Shown in pieces: positions 43,137-55,065 of a DNA stretch of 64,000 nt (the first letter of the stretch is position 1; every line of letters begins with the position of its first letter). The DNA is taken from positions 28,642,670 to 28,706,669 of the forward strand of contig NC_090185.1 of the NCBI RefSeq assembly GCF_024679245.1, given 5' to 3'. A program made the position numbers and the translations under genes. Source of the stretch: Pseudorasbora parva (lineage: Eukaryota; Chordata; Actinopteri; Cypriniformes; Gobionidae). The notes below the pieces were generated by a model. That model was not told where the DNA came from and ran no database searches. It saw nothing but the letters and a program-made list of their open reading frames with translations.

Positions 43137-43566
43137 AGGTGCACTATGTATAAAAAAAAATCAGTAAAATATCTAAAAACCACTAGGCCAGTATTATATA
43201 TTTTTTTCAGTTGAGTATTCACCATATCCTAAATGTTTCCAACTATTTGTAAATTGTGGAAAATTGCTATTTTAACTAAGGAGCTGGGACGTGTAAGGGA
43301 GTCGCCTGTCAATTGCGTCATATCTGCGTTATATACCCTCGTTTTCGGGTTTTATTCTGCAGAAATGCTTTACTCTTAGCAGTGTGAACAAGTGTCACAG
43401 CAGCCGCTGAGCGAACGCACAGAGTAACATCATAACATCATTTTAAACACACTCAGACATATCTAATATGATAAACAGAGCAGCCGTACCTCATACTCAT
43501 GACCGGAAAACAGGAAATGGCACTGGCATCATAATAAAAGTCCCGGTGCTTGCGAGCCGCGTGTTG
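43137..43566. mobile_element. TTAA-type MITE (AGGTGCACTATG family, copy 2, truncated)
   Basis: It follows TTAA (43133-43136) and matches 14203 onward for about 430 bp (AAAACCACTAGGCC, ACTATTTGTAAATTGTG, TGTCAATTGCGTCATA, AATAAAAGTCCCGGT). The match ends at GCGAGCCGCGTG, leaving out the distal third and its terminus. Confidence 0.85.
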
Positions 43567-44788
43567 CGTTCATCTCATTAACTCATTAACATCTGGCACA
43601 ACTTACCCCAAAGTTATACATTTCATTAATAATTCATGAGTAATGATTTACCTACTGAGGGGCCATGACACCATTTTCAACTAAAAACGGAAATCTTTAT
43701 ATGTTGTGAATATTTTGTTTAATAATGCATATATATATATATATATAAAGTGTATATATACACTTTGCTAATTTACTAATTTTACTAATTACTCATTTAC
43801 CCAGATTTTTACCAAATGAACCAAAAAAAAAAAGTTTAACATAATAAAATGCTTACTGTAATTTTTCATGTTAATCTCTTAATCGCAGCTGGCTAGATAT
43901 GATTGTCCCTTTATGGTTACATGGTAAAATATTTTTGGTGGTATAGTAGGTTTCCCTCTCTCATCTGTTTAAGTTACTTCTTTTGATGTTCCGGTATTAA
44001 TTTCCATTTAGTTCAAACTTTAATGAATGTGGTGATGGACTTTTTGTTGTTCCAACATTCCATAAGGAGATTATTTACATCCATTCGTGATTACAGTTAA
44101 TAAAAATATACTAAACATACAAACCTTACAAAAAGGAAAGAAGTCAAAGAAACACAAACCCATGAAACAATATACATTTACACATACGAGCCATATTCAA
44201 CTTCAAGTCTTCAGAATCAGTGTACATTAGTCGATAGGCATCTAGACGCAGGTGTGTCGTAGCACTCAGTCCCAGCCAAGCAAAGCCTGTGGTCTGATTC
44301 ATGCTAGGGCTCACGCCTGTCCTGAGAGACTCTCCATACGGATACAGGGTTTATTATGTTCTAAACTGGGAAGCTGAGCTGTTTGTGAATCAGGACAGTT
44401 TTTTGTCGTCTTTGCAAAGAGGAAATGCATAAAAGGGATGAAAGGCTTCCCTCTGCTGGTCTCTGTGGCTGCAAAGCAAATAAAAAACATAATCAGTCTC
44501 TATCAGACTTTTTAAACAAACCGCTCAACCATTCAGTCTGTTTGATGGCAACTTGTGGCAGTGCAGTCACTGGAAACAAATGCTACTTAAATAGTGTTTT
44601 AATATATAAAAAATATATTTTGTATATAGAGGTGTATATATTTTTGTATATATTTGTTTATATATTGTGTGCTTATACATTAATGAATACATGCATGTGT
44701 ATATTTTAAAAAAATAGTTACAAAAAATATACATACATTTACATAATACATACAATGTATTATGTATGAGAATGAATGAGACAATATA
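43567..44788. other. Intergenic, no gene recognised; (AT)n at 43726-43747
   Basis: Contains a short AT run and AT-rich ATATATTTTTGTATATA text near 44600-44700. Balanced-composition sequence at 44160-44470 has no coding frame with support; it could be UTR or conserved non-coding DNA, undecided. Confidence 0.4.
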
Positions 44789-46018
44789 TACAAAGTCTTG
44801 TCGCTTGTGTACAAATTGACCTAAAGTGCCGCTGAAATAAATTTCTAATCAAGATTTTTTTTACAAGAAATGTCTCGTTTTAATCCCAACAGCTTTTGTG
44901 ATAATGTTTTTAGTGAAAAACAAAACTGTCAAAAAGTATTCTAATATTCACAGCTTGGTAAAGCCCATTGAGTCAATTTTTGCAAAGACATAAGTGTTGT
45001 CGCCTTGTCATATGAGCTTCACCTGTGACTAATAATGGATCAATTAGGTCTCAAGTGTGTATAAAATGAACCCCAGTACGCTAGACCTTCACATCAACTG
45101 CAACTAGACCTCTGCAAACATGCCTAAGATTCACCCTGAGACTAAAGTTTTGATTATCAAGAGGCTGAAGACCAGATCCACTGCTGATGTGGCAGACCCC
45201 TTCAATGTGTCTCAGCATCAAGTACAGAGAATAATTTTTTTTTTTGAAGAGAATAGAGACATTTTTCACAAGCCTAGGTCAAGCAGACTCTACAAGACAA
45301 CTGCTCGAGAGGACCGTTTGTTGGCTCGAAAATCCAAGGCCAGCCCATTTTCCACTGCAGCAGAGCTCCACGAGACCTGGTCACCTGAAGTCCCTGTGTC
45401 AACCAGAACAGTTTGTAGGATTCTAAAAAGCCTCCATGGTCGAATCAGTGCCCAGAATTCAGAACTAAACAAAATACAATTGAAAAACCGTGGCATTTGC
45501 CAAGGCCCACAGCCTGCTAAAAGGATGGACGCTGGAAATGTGGCAGAAGGTGGATTTTTCAGATGACTCTTCTGTTGAATTACACTACATTCACCGCAAA
45601 TATTGCAGGAGACCTACTGGAGCCCGCATGGATCCGAGATTCACCCAGAAAACAGTGAAGTTTGGTGGCGGAAAAATCATGGTCTGGGGTTACATCCAGT
45701 ATGGGGGTGTGCGAAAGATCTGCAGGATGGAAGGCAACATCAGTTGTCTAAAATATTAAGAAATCTTAGCTACCTCCTATATTCCCAACCATAAAAGAGG
45801 CCAAATTCTGCAGCAGGACGGTGCTCCATCACATACTTCCATCTCCACATCAAAGTTCCTCAAGGCGAAGAAGATCAAGATGCTCCAGGATTGGCCAGCC
45901 CAGTCACCAGACATGAACATCATTGAGCATATGTGGGGTAGGATGAAAGAGGAAGCATGGAAGACGAAACCAAAGAATATTGATGAACTCTGGGAGGCAT
46001 GCAAGACTGCTTTCTTAA

Positions 46019-47112
46019 AGCTGCAGTCCGTAGTTTTTCCTCTTTGACGCCTTTATCAACTCGACGTGAGGTGTGGCCCGGTCAGCAGAGAGCGGAGGAA
46101 TCAAATGTGCAGCTGTCAGGAGAAACGCTGTCAGTCACCGTGCCGGTGTGGATACTGTCATTCACAATCACAGACTTTACTGTTTGAAAGTATGGCCGAC
46201 ATAAGAATGTCATCTGAACAAGTAAGTAGCTCATCCTCTTTTGTTCTGACCAACTAAGGAGAAAAAAGCATTGCAATACATCACGATGATTAATCTAACG
46301 ATCGTTTATCATATCCCGTCAAACTGCAAATTATACTTTTTCAAACTATTAATGTTATCAGGATTGCGTGACTACATTTAATGTGTATTAGGGCTACCTG
46401 TAGTACAGTTTCCATTTCTCTGCAGTCTAATTTCTAATCGTTATATATCAACACATTAATGTGGAGTAGGGGTGAAGCTCCCTCTCATAGCAAGCACAAA
46501 ATAACTGATGTTACTATAATGCACATAGCAAAACGAGAAAGGCACAACAAAGGAAAACTCCTTAACTGCAGGAATTAAGCGAACAGGTGTGCTACTGTTA
46601 CATAGCCTAATTCAACCATTGAAATGTCTTACCTGTTCAGGAGAAAAAAAGCTGAAAAAACCCTTCAAAACACGGAGTTCACGCCACCTTTAATTATCCT
46701 TGTTTTCGCATCGCCTGGGTGAAGTGTCTTTTTTTCACTCCTAAGTCCGAAGTCTTTTGTATTTTACAACGGATGGATCTCCAGTTGTCACTGGTGACTG
46801 TCGTTTGAACCTTTTTGGATCCGCCATTAAATTGATAAGTTTAATTATATCAAGTGGTGTGAGAAAAGGCTATCTCCACTCCTCTCATGCGATAGCCTGC
46901 TAACCGGGACTCCTTCTTTATGTGTACAGATGTGACGTAATGACGCAAACATATGCTTGAATTTCCCGGGTACCACTGGAATTAAAAATATTATTACAAG
47001 CTTTCTGCTGTAAATTGAGCTACGGTAAGCAGATAGTTTTGAACACTGGCTGGTTATGTACTTGCTGAAAAGTTTATTTTGGATAATTTTTAACCCAAAA
47101 AAGTTACAGACT
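46019..47112. mobile_element. MITE inserted in Tc1 transposase (AGCTGCAGTCCG family)
   Basis: The left end follows TTAA (46015-46018): AGCTGCAGTCCGTAGTTTTT. The right end AAAAAAGTTACAGACT (about 47096-47112) is the inverted counterpart of CAGTCYGTARTTTTT, but the last bases (GCAGCT and the second TTAA) are missing. The Tc1 reading resumes immediately with ATTCCTGATGAC. No transposase inside; CpG-containing short frames only. Confidence 0.82.
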
Positions 47113-47528
47113 ATTCCTGATGACTTCATCCAGTGCCGTTTCTAGGCATTGGCAAACTAGGCAGTCGCCTAGGGCGCCAACAGCTGGGGGGCGCCAGTGA
47201 GCCCCCGCCCCAACACGATTCTTTAGTTATTTCATATACATTTTATTATTAATATTTCGTACTTTTGCAATTTCGAGGCATTATGATTAGTTGCGATTAT
47301 TGGAGTGAAGTCGCCATGGTGATAGTGGCGCAGCTGTAATGAAATGAGATCATGTAGAGGGCGGCAGGGAACGTCGTCATCCGTGCTTTAGCAGGGTTGG
47401 CAACTCTCACGCATTTGGCGTGACACACACGCTTTCAGGTTTGGTGTCACGCTCTCACGCTGCCCAACTTCATCTAACGCCAAATTGCCAAACCTGCTTT
47501 TTATATTAAACAAAGCTAGGACTATAGC

Positions 47529-47529
<1 letters not shown>

Positions 47530-47566
<37 letters not shown>
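47530..47566. repeat. (ATT)n microsatellite
   Basis: About 12 trinucleotide units inside the hAT-like element. Confidence 0.95.
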
Positions 47567-47567
<1 letters not shown>

Positions 47568-48985
47568 GTTGTAATGCGAAATTTAAACAATGAATAGCGT
47601 TTTGGCGCTAATGTTAAAGCCAGAGGCATTGAAAAGCGGAGTTGCAACATGCTCTCATCTCCCGGCGGCGCGTGCAGTCACGTGGCTCATGGAGCGCTCA
47701 ATAGTTCCAGTGCGGTGTCAATGCATTTGAATGGCTTAAGCGGATACACAACAGCTTCACTATACAGATGTTAGCAGCAAGTTTTAGTAAACAGTACAGC
47801 TTGTACATTTATTATTAAGTCAGCCATATTCATAGGATTGTTTTATTATGGATAGTGATAGAGATGCAACATTGTTAACATTAATGTTATTCTTGTAGTT
47901 TAGCCCTCAGGTATTCCTTACTAATTGGTCACACTCATAGATGACAAATGTGACCATACACCGTTACTATTTTTTAATTAAATAAGTGTTCTATATTTTA
48001 GTTTTATAATGTTTATTGAATATTTTGAAGAGATCTATAGGCTACTAAATAGGCCACTATTTGTGCAATAATTATTTCAAGTAGCCTAATGACCACTTAA
48101 AATATATTTTTTCTAATATTTTTTATTATTATTTATATTTCAATTTGTGTAGTAGCCTAATTAATGTTAAAATAGAGAATTCCAATTCAAAGAGGTAAAT
48201 TAGATTAATTTTGTTGCTTAAAAAATAATAATGTTAATTTGTAATGCCATTACAGTTGCCTTATGGCTTTTTAATAAATATACATGTATCTAATCTAGTC
48301 TTCCATTTGAACAAATATTTAGATATTATCAAACACTAGATTTCTTTAAATGTGACATTTTAAAACGTTAATAACTTATGCATCATATTAGGACTTATTA
48401 TCCTAATATTTTAAATGAATAATGATACTTATATAAGCACACACAAGTGAATATTAATGAATGTGAGCACATTTAAATTGACCCAAGAAACGTTTAAAAT
48501 AGTGCTAAAATAGTGCTAAGACAAACTAATGTTTCCTTATTATGTACAGTAAGCTATATACTACATATGAATTGATACTAAATTAAGTTCGATAAGTTCT
48601 TTTTTATGAACTTATGCCTCAGCCCCCCCCTAAAAAAATGTGATTAACCTTTAAAACATATGAAACTGGCGCAAGGCTTCGGCCATGGCTTCGTCCCGTC
48701 TTTTAGTCTTTGTGTCACTGTGTTCTTCAATCCGCAGTGGCGCCGAGTGCCATGGTTTTCAAGCTGTTGTTATCAAAATTTTTGGCCTTCAGAACATCCT
48801 AAAATACACATATGTAGTTTATAGAAATCCAAATTTTCTCGGTGGACCATGCCCCCGAACCCCCCTAACATTTGGGATCTCTGTGGTGATAAACCTGGCT
48901 ACATTATTGGATTAAAGCATGTACAATATGACCATGAAATAAGGACGTCATATTTGCTGTATAAGTTATAGTTTTAAAAAAAAGA

Positions 48986-49005
48986 GGGGGGGGGGGGGGG
49001 GGGGG
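48986..49005. repeat. Poly-G run, 20 nt
   Basis: Twenty consecutive G close to the right end of the hAT-like element. A likely site of sequencing or assembly length error and a potential G-quadruplex former. Confidence 0.95.
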
Positions 49006-49433
49006 TGCAAGATATGAATCTTGCCTAGGGTGCCAGAAGGCTAGAAACGGCCCTGACTTCATCAATAAATTGTACGAATCCTTGCCAAACCGCATGGATG
49101 CAGTCCTTCAAGCTCATGGAAGTCATACAAGATATTACATTTGTATCTCACAGCACCACAACTTAATTTGCTGACATAATTTTGTATTTGGAGTAAATTT
49201 GTTCAGTTTCTGTGTAGGCGACAACTTTTGTCTTGCCAAAATTTGACCTTTCTGTCTTGATTAAATTATAAATATTTTTTTCTATGAAAATCATTTATTT
49301 CAGTACATTAATCATCATTTGGGAGGGTTTAAGCTTTTCATATGAGCTATTTCTAACACCAATTGATTAATTAAAAGTCAGGTTAATATCAGGTATTTCT
49401 ACAAAATAGATAAGCGACAAGACTTTTATCAGG

Positions 49434-49436
<3 letters not shown>

Positions 49437-49502
<66 letters not shown>

Positions 49503-49503
49503 A
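49437..49503. repeat. (TA)n microsatellite
   Basis: About 30 TA units directly abutting the right end of the Tc1-like element, whose integration target is TA. Confidence 0.95.
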
Positions 49504-50160
49504 ATCAGTGTATATACACCATAAATTTAAATATGTTCTTATATAATTATCCATACAGGCTATAATTCTATAAATTTTATTATTTTCAAAATATTATTTA
49601 ATACAGCTAAATCCACCAGATTGCATTGGGTTGCAAAAAAAAGTCTGATTAGGTAAAAATTGCTCTTCAAGCAACATTTTCACTTTTTACAATGTGCTAC
49701 GGCAGGTTCTGCTCTAAAAACAAGGCAAGGAAATGAAAAAACAAAAGTGGCACGAATGTTAGCTCGAGTGAATGTGGAAAAAGAACTGGCATGTCGATAT
49801 TTCCAGTATTTAAAGTAGATATCAGATGCAGAGGAGATAAGGGAAAGTCCATCCTGTGTAAACAGTGTGTGCCGGGGGGTCTCGGTGTTGGGGTAGTTAT
49901 CAGTTTAACACTTCTCCTGGAGTCTCAGCTGGTTCCTGTCAAGTCTGCACACAGAGACCCCCTATAGACCAGGTCTAATCGCTTCAGCCCGACCAGGTTT
50001 ACAAGGATCAGCCCTGAACAAAAGAGAACACTTCTGTCTAAGTTCAATCTGCTTTCTCGCTTCTTTATTACTCTTTTGAGTAACAAACGTGTGGGAGCCA
50101 AAGGAAAATGTGTTAAGACTTCTGGGCTGCATTTGCACTGCACTGTGTTTTAATGCTTAA
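49504..50160. other. Intergenic, no gene recognised
   Basis: Unique sequence with no supported frame. Confidence 0.4.
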
Positions 50161-50405
50161 TGCGCATTAAAATTCTGTCATCGTATACTTACCGTAATTC
50201 CATTCCAAACCTGTATGACTTTCTTCTTGTGGAACACATAGATCTGTCTCTGTTATTTTGTCCATATGCAGTCCAGTCTTGTTTTGGACCCCATTTACTT
50301 TCATTAAATGGACAAAAACATTTGAATCATTTGTCAAAATATCTTATTTTGTGTTCCTCTTTTCCATCCAATTACAATAGATATCGACTAAATCTTTGAA
50401 ACTTC
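50161..50405. repeat. Partial foldback MITE arm
   Basis: ATTCTGTCATCGTATACTTA, TTCCATTCCAAACCTGTATG and ACTTTCTTCTTGTGGAACAC are the left-arm text of the foldback family seen at 22867. The complementary right arm is eroded. Confidence 0.65.
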
Positions 50406-50406
50406 A

Positions 50407-50575
50407 CTGTAAAAAGTCATCATTTGGCTTAACTTAAAAAAGTGAGTACATTTCCTCACGTAATCATGCGTAATTGAAAAAATTAAGTTATTTGAACTTG
50501 GCAATTCTACATAACTTATTTTTTGCAATTACACATGATTTATGTATGTAATCATTTTAAGGCAACAGGTTCCTG
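50407..50575. repeat. CACTGTAAAA-type MITE fragment
   Basis: CACTGTAAAAAGTCATCATT followed by GGCTTAACTTAAAAAAGTG and, later, ATTTTAAGGCAACAGG. The right terminus is not found. Confidence 0.6.
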
Positions 50576-51192
50576 CTCTTTATTATAAAAAATAATTGTC
50601 CATACAGTTCTATATTATAAGACTTCTGAAATAGTTTTATGTGATAAAAAGCCTGAAAAGCCATGACATGTTGGATTTTTCCTAGTGAATCAGTTAATGA
50701 ATCATTGGAGAGTTGGAGCCAAATTCCAGTGCGTTTTTGCAACAAGATCTGATCATTCCCATATATCAGTGAGAAGAAAGCCAGCAAACCAGGTTTGAAT
50801 ACATTATTTCTGGCTTTTTTTTCTTTAAGTGCTTAATGGATCTTTTCTTTAAAGTTTCTTTGAAACGCTGCTTGTGAGGGAGAAAAAAAGATCCTTTACA
50901 TGATGGAGAGACGTTTACTTTGCAGCATTGTGTGTAGGATTCTGGCAGCTCCTCAATAAGCGTTTTTTTCTTCTTTCTATAAAACAAAAGACGTAAACGC
51001 TCTGCCTCAGAAACTCCCACCCCACACTTCCATTCTTCAGACAGCCATATTTGTCAAGTGCATATTTTGAATTTTGCCCCATCTCCATGGATCCTGATGT
51101 CGGGGGCAGATAGGGCTCATTGTTTGCTTGTTTAAAGTAGTAAGGCTGAAATGCAGTAAGGTCAAAATTTTGGCTGGTTAGCATGACCTGTC
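50576..51192. other. Intergenic, no gene recognised
   Basis: Short minus-strand frames (50557-51184) overlap each other in different frames and show no domain. Confidence 0.4.
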
Positions 51193-51455
51193 AGCTTTTG
51201 AGCGAGTTTGACAAGGGTCAAATTGTGATGGCTAGATGACTGGGCCAGATCATCTCCAAAACTGCAGCTCTTGTGGGGTGTCCCCAGTCTGCAGTGGTCA
51301 GTATCTATCAAAAGTGGTCCAAGGAAAGAACAGTGGTGACCGGGTCATGGCTCATTGATGCATGTGAGGAGCGAAGGCTGGCCAGTGCGGTCCGATCCAA
51401 CAGATGAGTTACTGTAGCTCAAATTGCTCAAGAAGTTAATGCTGCTTCTGATTAC
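51193..51455 (+). mobile_element. Tc1-like fragment (family A copy 4)
   Basis: About 260 bp encoding the transposase N-terminal helix-turn-helix region (GTCAAATTGTGATGGCTAGA through GTAGCTCAAATTGCTCAAGA), matching 5640-5900. It lacks both termini and the catalytic domain. Confidence 0.9.
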
Positions 51456-52116
51456 TTTCTCCAGGTTTTATAGATCTCAGTAATACAGGGTTTGGGTTGG
51501 TCATCAAAGATCTTATAAATCTGAGCCATAGAAAGAACATAAATCTTATGTGACAAATAAGTGACACTAAATTAGCTGATCATTGGCCATCAGTGAGAAT
51601 GAAGGGATTTGAGTAAATAATTTGGGGAATGTTGTCCTGAGATTCCCTCTTGACTGACAGTCAGTAAAGATCGTGTCAGGCCGAGACAGGGCGCATGACT
51701 TTAGATTGAGTTCTCCAGCAGGGCAAGCGCACATCTCGGCCCGTGTTTTGCTTGTTGTTGGTGGAAACGTAGCAACCAGAGTTTTAATTGACAGCAATTT
51801 TAAATGCTGAGTAGGAGGTTGCACAATCCAAGATAACATTAGAAAATGGAGGACGAACAGGGTACATGCAAAGCGTTGCATTTTTAATGTTGATGAATGC
51901 AAAGCAAATATGCATGAACAGAGTATTTTATTATACCTAAATTTATAATATAAAAGTAAACACATCTGAAACTTTTTCTATTTTATTCTATTCCAAATTT
52001 AGTAAAACTGTCAAAAAATGTAGGAAAAAATACTAATCTCTATTATATTATATTATAAATTTATAATAAAAAATGTCAACAAAATGTATCAAAAACTAAT
52101 GCATAATATTATATAA
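51456..52116. other. Intergenic, AT-rich, no gene recognised
   Basis: A 132-codon minus-strand frame (51965-51567) has no recognisable domain or splice structure. TTATATTATATTATAAATTT low complexity near 52040. Confidence 0.4.
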
Positions 52117-52118
52117 TA

Positions 52119-53251
52119 CACCAATCAGGCATAACATTGTCCTAATATTGTGTTGGTCCCCCTTTTGCTGCCATAACAGCCCTGACCCGTCGAGGCATGG
52201 ACTCCACTAGACTCCTGAAGGAGTGCTGTGGTAACTGGCGCCAATATGTTAGCAGCAGATCCTTTAAGACCTGTAAGTTGTGAGGTGGGACCTCTATGGA
52301 TCAGTCTTGTTTGATCAGCACATCCCACAGATGCTCGATTAGATTGAGATCTGGGGAATTTGGAGGCCAATTCAATACCTCAAACTCGTTGTTGTGCTCC
52401 TCAAACCGTTCCTGAACCATTTTTGCTTTGTGGCAGGGCACAATATCCTGCTGAAAGAGGTCACATCCACCAGAAAAGGGTGTACATGGTCTTCAACAAT
52501 GCTTAAGTAGGTGGTACGTATTAATGTAACATCCACATGGATGGCAGGACCCAAGGTTTCCCAGCAGAACATTGCCCAAAGCATCACACTGTCTCTACCG
52601 CCTTGCCTTCTTCCCATAGTGCATCCTGGTGCCATGGATTCCCCAGGTAAGTGACGCACAAACATCTGGAGATCACAAACTTCTCTCCATCCACGTGATG
52701 TAAAAGAAAACATGATTCATCAGACCAGCCTACCTTCTTCCATTCCTCAGTGGTCCAGTTCTGATGCTCATGTGCCCACTGTTGCTGCTTTCAATTGTGG
52801 TTTTGCAGCCCCATACGCAACAAACTGCGATGCACTGTGTATTCTTACACCTTTCTATCAGAACCAGCATACTTGAGCATATAGTCTTGAGCAATTTGAG
52901 CTTCAGTAGCTCATCTGTTTGATCGGATCACATGGGCCAGCCTTCACTCCCCACGTGCATCAATGAGCCTTGGCCGCCCATGACCCTGTCACCGGTTCAC
53001 CACTGTTCCTTCCTTGGACCACTTTTGTTAGATACTGACCACTGCAGACCGGGAACACCCCACAACAGCTGCAGTTTTGGAGATGCTCTGACCCAGTTGT
53101 CTAGCCATCACAATTTGGCCCATGTCAAACTTGCTCATCATCTGCTTCTAACACATCAACTTCGAGGACAAAATGTTCACTTGATGCCTAATATATCCCC
53201 CACACTAACAGGATCACCTGTCAGTGGTCATTATGTTATGCCTGATCTGTG
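52119..53251 (-). mobile_element. Tc1-like element, full length, 1133 bp (family A copy 3)
   Basis: The left end CACCAATCAGGCATAACATT follows TA (52117-52118). The right end TTATGTTATGCCTGATCTGT G precedes TA (53252-53253). The transposase is on the minus strand and broken by frameshifts. Complete termini make this the best reference copy of the family in the window. Confidence 0.93.
52140..53120 (-). pseudogene. Tc1 transposase pseudogene
   Basis: Minus-strand text from the helix-turn-helix ([20 protein letters not shown], about 53105-53060) through VMLWAMFCWETLGPAIHV to the FQQD equivalent is split over several frames. The longest open piece is 113 codons (52713-52372). The NPIEHLWD region near 52345-52325 is intact but in another frame. 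Confidence 0.85.
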
Positions 53252-53329
53252 TATAATATAAGATAACTAATATTATGATGTTGTTGACATAGCTAGGTTA
53301 ATAATGCATGAAATGAAAACTTCCTATTA

Positions 53330-53660
53330 AACTTATTTGTGCCCATAAGGACTCATGCACCTCTGAGCTGAAGCGCTTTGTCTTTCCTCTTTTATCAAGC
53401 AAAGAAAAATGAGGCTCATTACAGAGTATTACATTTCCCTCTCAGCGCTGAAATGGAGGACAGACGTATTAAAAGCACATTTATGTGATATAATCGGGGA
53501 GGAGGAACTTCATCCTGCTCAGCCAAGAAGCTGCAATTGAAAGCAGGTGCTGCATGTTCATTAGAGCAGAACTCTGAGTCTGAACACAATCACGACTGCT
53601 TCTCTTCCTCTCCTCATGACACGGCAAGTGGTCTGTACAACGCTTTAGTCATTTAACCCT
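53330..53660. promoter_or_regulatory. Low-repeat block, candidate conserved non-coding element
   Basis: Balanced-composition sequence without repeats or coding frames. It contains TTTATCAAGCAAAG, TGATATAATCGGGG and GAGGCTCATTACAGAG. It stands out from AT-rich surroundings, but there is no direct evidence of function. Confidence 0.22.
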
Positions 53661-54541
53661 TAGCCGCATTACATGCGTAATTATGGACAATCATGGCACT
53701 TGATTTAGATGAAAAAGATGTTTAAGGTGTCCGTTTTGTCTGAACAGAACAGTGAGATGCCTTTAAGCAGCATCAAATTGTGAATCAAACCAAAATTGTC
53801 TGAGATTTAAACCAGCTATTCTTCAAATTAAATAGCATAAAAATGCACTGTATGCTTATTGCTGTGATTTTGGTGCTGTTTTAGACTTAATATTTCACAT
53901 ATTAACACAAAGCAACACTTTCTTGCTCTTCAAAACATGGCAGCCATTTTGTATTTTAGGTGTTGATTTGCACTGATATGCATTCTGTGAGGTGTGCACT
54001 TAGCTATATGTTGTGTTTTTAGTAGATGTATAAATTCTTAAGAAAAGATGTTAATGACTCCAAAATACTGAAGAATGATGCTGTCAAATTACTCTAATTG
54101 AGTTTGGATGTAATCATTCTGTTCCTGCCTAGAGCTATTTTTCTATGTTGAACACCGTTTACTTTTGTGACTCTGGATCTGTTGGTAATTTAACTGATGC
54201 TGGCTGGGTCTCAATCCATTTTTTTGTGTAATGGGCACTTATAAGCATCGTTAAAGTGTCACCCTCTCAACACCCTACATTTCTGAGAGAACACTGAAAA
54301 CATGATCCACTCCTGATCCGACAGCCGGATAACAAGAGGAGTGATTTATGTCTGATTGAGGCTGCTTTAAAGATGGATCCCAGATGGTCAAAGCAACTAT
54401 AAAACTCTCAGTCTAACTAAGGTAAAGACTCGTCGTTTTGAATTTCGTCTTATATGTAAAGTTATATTTTAAGTCTGTTTAAACATTTTGTATGCATTTT
54501 ATTCATATATAATATTTTGAAGATATTTAAGGATCGTTTTA
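53661..54541. other. Intergenic, no gene recognised
   Basis: Unique AT-rich sequence. Confidence 0.4.
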
Positions 54542-54597
54542 CATCCATCCATCCATCCATCCATCCATCCATCCATCCATCCATCCATCCATCCATC
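54542..54597. repeat. (CATC)n microsatellite
   Basis: About 14 uninterrupted units abutting the following inverted-repeat element. The same unit builds the satellite at 1.4-3.2 kb. Confidence 0.95.
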
Positions 54598-54599
54598 TA

Positions 54600-55065
54600 T
54601 TGCCTTCTGAATGTTTTTTTGTAAGAAAAATATCCATATTTAAAACTTTATAAACTAAAATATCTAGCTTCTGGCAGACGCCTACACAAAATGATTTGCT
54701 GCAAGAGTAACTTCTGACGCAATGTATGACGCATTGACAAACGGGGAAGCATTAAGGATTGAGCAAAACAAAACACCGGTCACGAATTCTAAGAAGTCTA
54801 AAACGAGAATTTTAAAAGAGAAATGCTGGAGGATTTTGATAAAAGGGAAGAGGCGCTTGAGTTTGTTCCCCAGTCCTATCCGCGAGAGGCCTCCAAGCTT
54901 GCGATACTCCTGCAGCATGTATCGCGTCAGGGGTTAATATTTTGCCGACTTGAGTAGGCCGTCTGTCGGAGGCTAGTTATTTTCTTTTCAAATATGGATT
55001 AAAGTTTTAAATATGGATATTTGTCTTAAACAAACGCATGGCTTCGCTTCAGAAGGTCTTTATTA
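54600..55065. mobile_element. Long-inverted-repeat MITE
   Basis: The left arm (TTGCCTTCTGAATG ... AATATCCATATTTAAAACTT ... ATCTAGCTTCTGGCAGACG) pairs with the right arm (GTCTGTCGGAGGCTAGTTAT ... AAGTTTTAAATATGGATATT ... CTTCAGAAGGTC) over roughly 100 bp with indels. The interior has no credible ORF. Target duplication not resolved because the left flank is microsatellite. Confidence 0.82.

Larger units (their letters stand above)
47131..49055. mobile_element. hAT-like element, 1925 bp, exact 8-bp target duplication
   Basis: The ends CAGTGCCGTTTCTAGGC and CTAGAAACGGCCCTG are inverted repeats. The direct repeat ACTTCATC flanks both sides (47123-47130 and 49056-49063), the 8-bp size expected of hAT. 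Subterminal GCCTAGGGCGCC / TTGCCTAGGGTGCC continue the symmetry. It contains (ATT)n at 47530-47566 and a 20-G run at 48986-49005, but no transposase ORF, so it is non-autonomous. Confidence 0.92.
45120..49174 (+). pseudogene. Tc1 transposase pseudogene, interrupted
   Basis: The N-terminus MPKIHPETKVLIIKRLKTRS begins a paired-type helix-turn-helix domain. Later pieces include RTVCRILKSLHGRI, DDSSVE (Asp 1 region), ILQQDGAPSHTS (Asp 2, about 45806-45843) and SPDMNIIEHMWGRMKEE (Glu; the usual NPIE reads NIIE). Several frameshifts occur before 46000. The C-terminal 40 codons lie at 49056-49174, beyond the two insertions. Confidence 0.88.
44789..49436 (+). mobile_element. Tc1-like element with IR/DR ends, split by two later insertions
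   Basis: The terminal repeats are about 215 bp. The left has outer AAAGTCTTGTCGCTT (44792-44806) and inner AAGACATAAGTGTTGTCGCC (44985-45004); the right has inner GGCGACAACTTTTGTCTTG (49217-) and outer AAGCGACAAGACTTTTATC (49412-). The transposase starts at ATG 45120. Homology breaks at about 46016, resumes at about 47113-47130, breaks again, and resumes at 49056 through the protein C-terminus (LPNRMDAVLQAHGSHTRYY) to TGA 49172. TA-rich DNA flanks both ends. Confidence 0.92.

Noticed and set aside
51567..51965. 132-codon minus-strand frame
   Set aside because: No domain, no splice sites and low-complexity flanks; probably chance.
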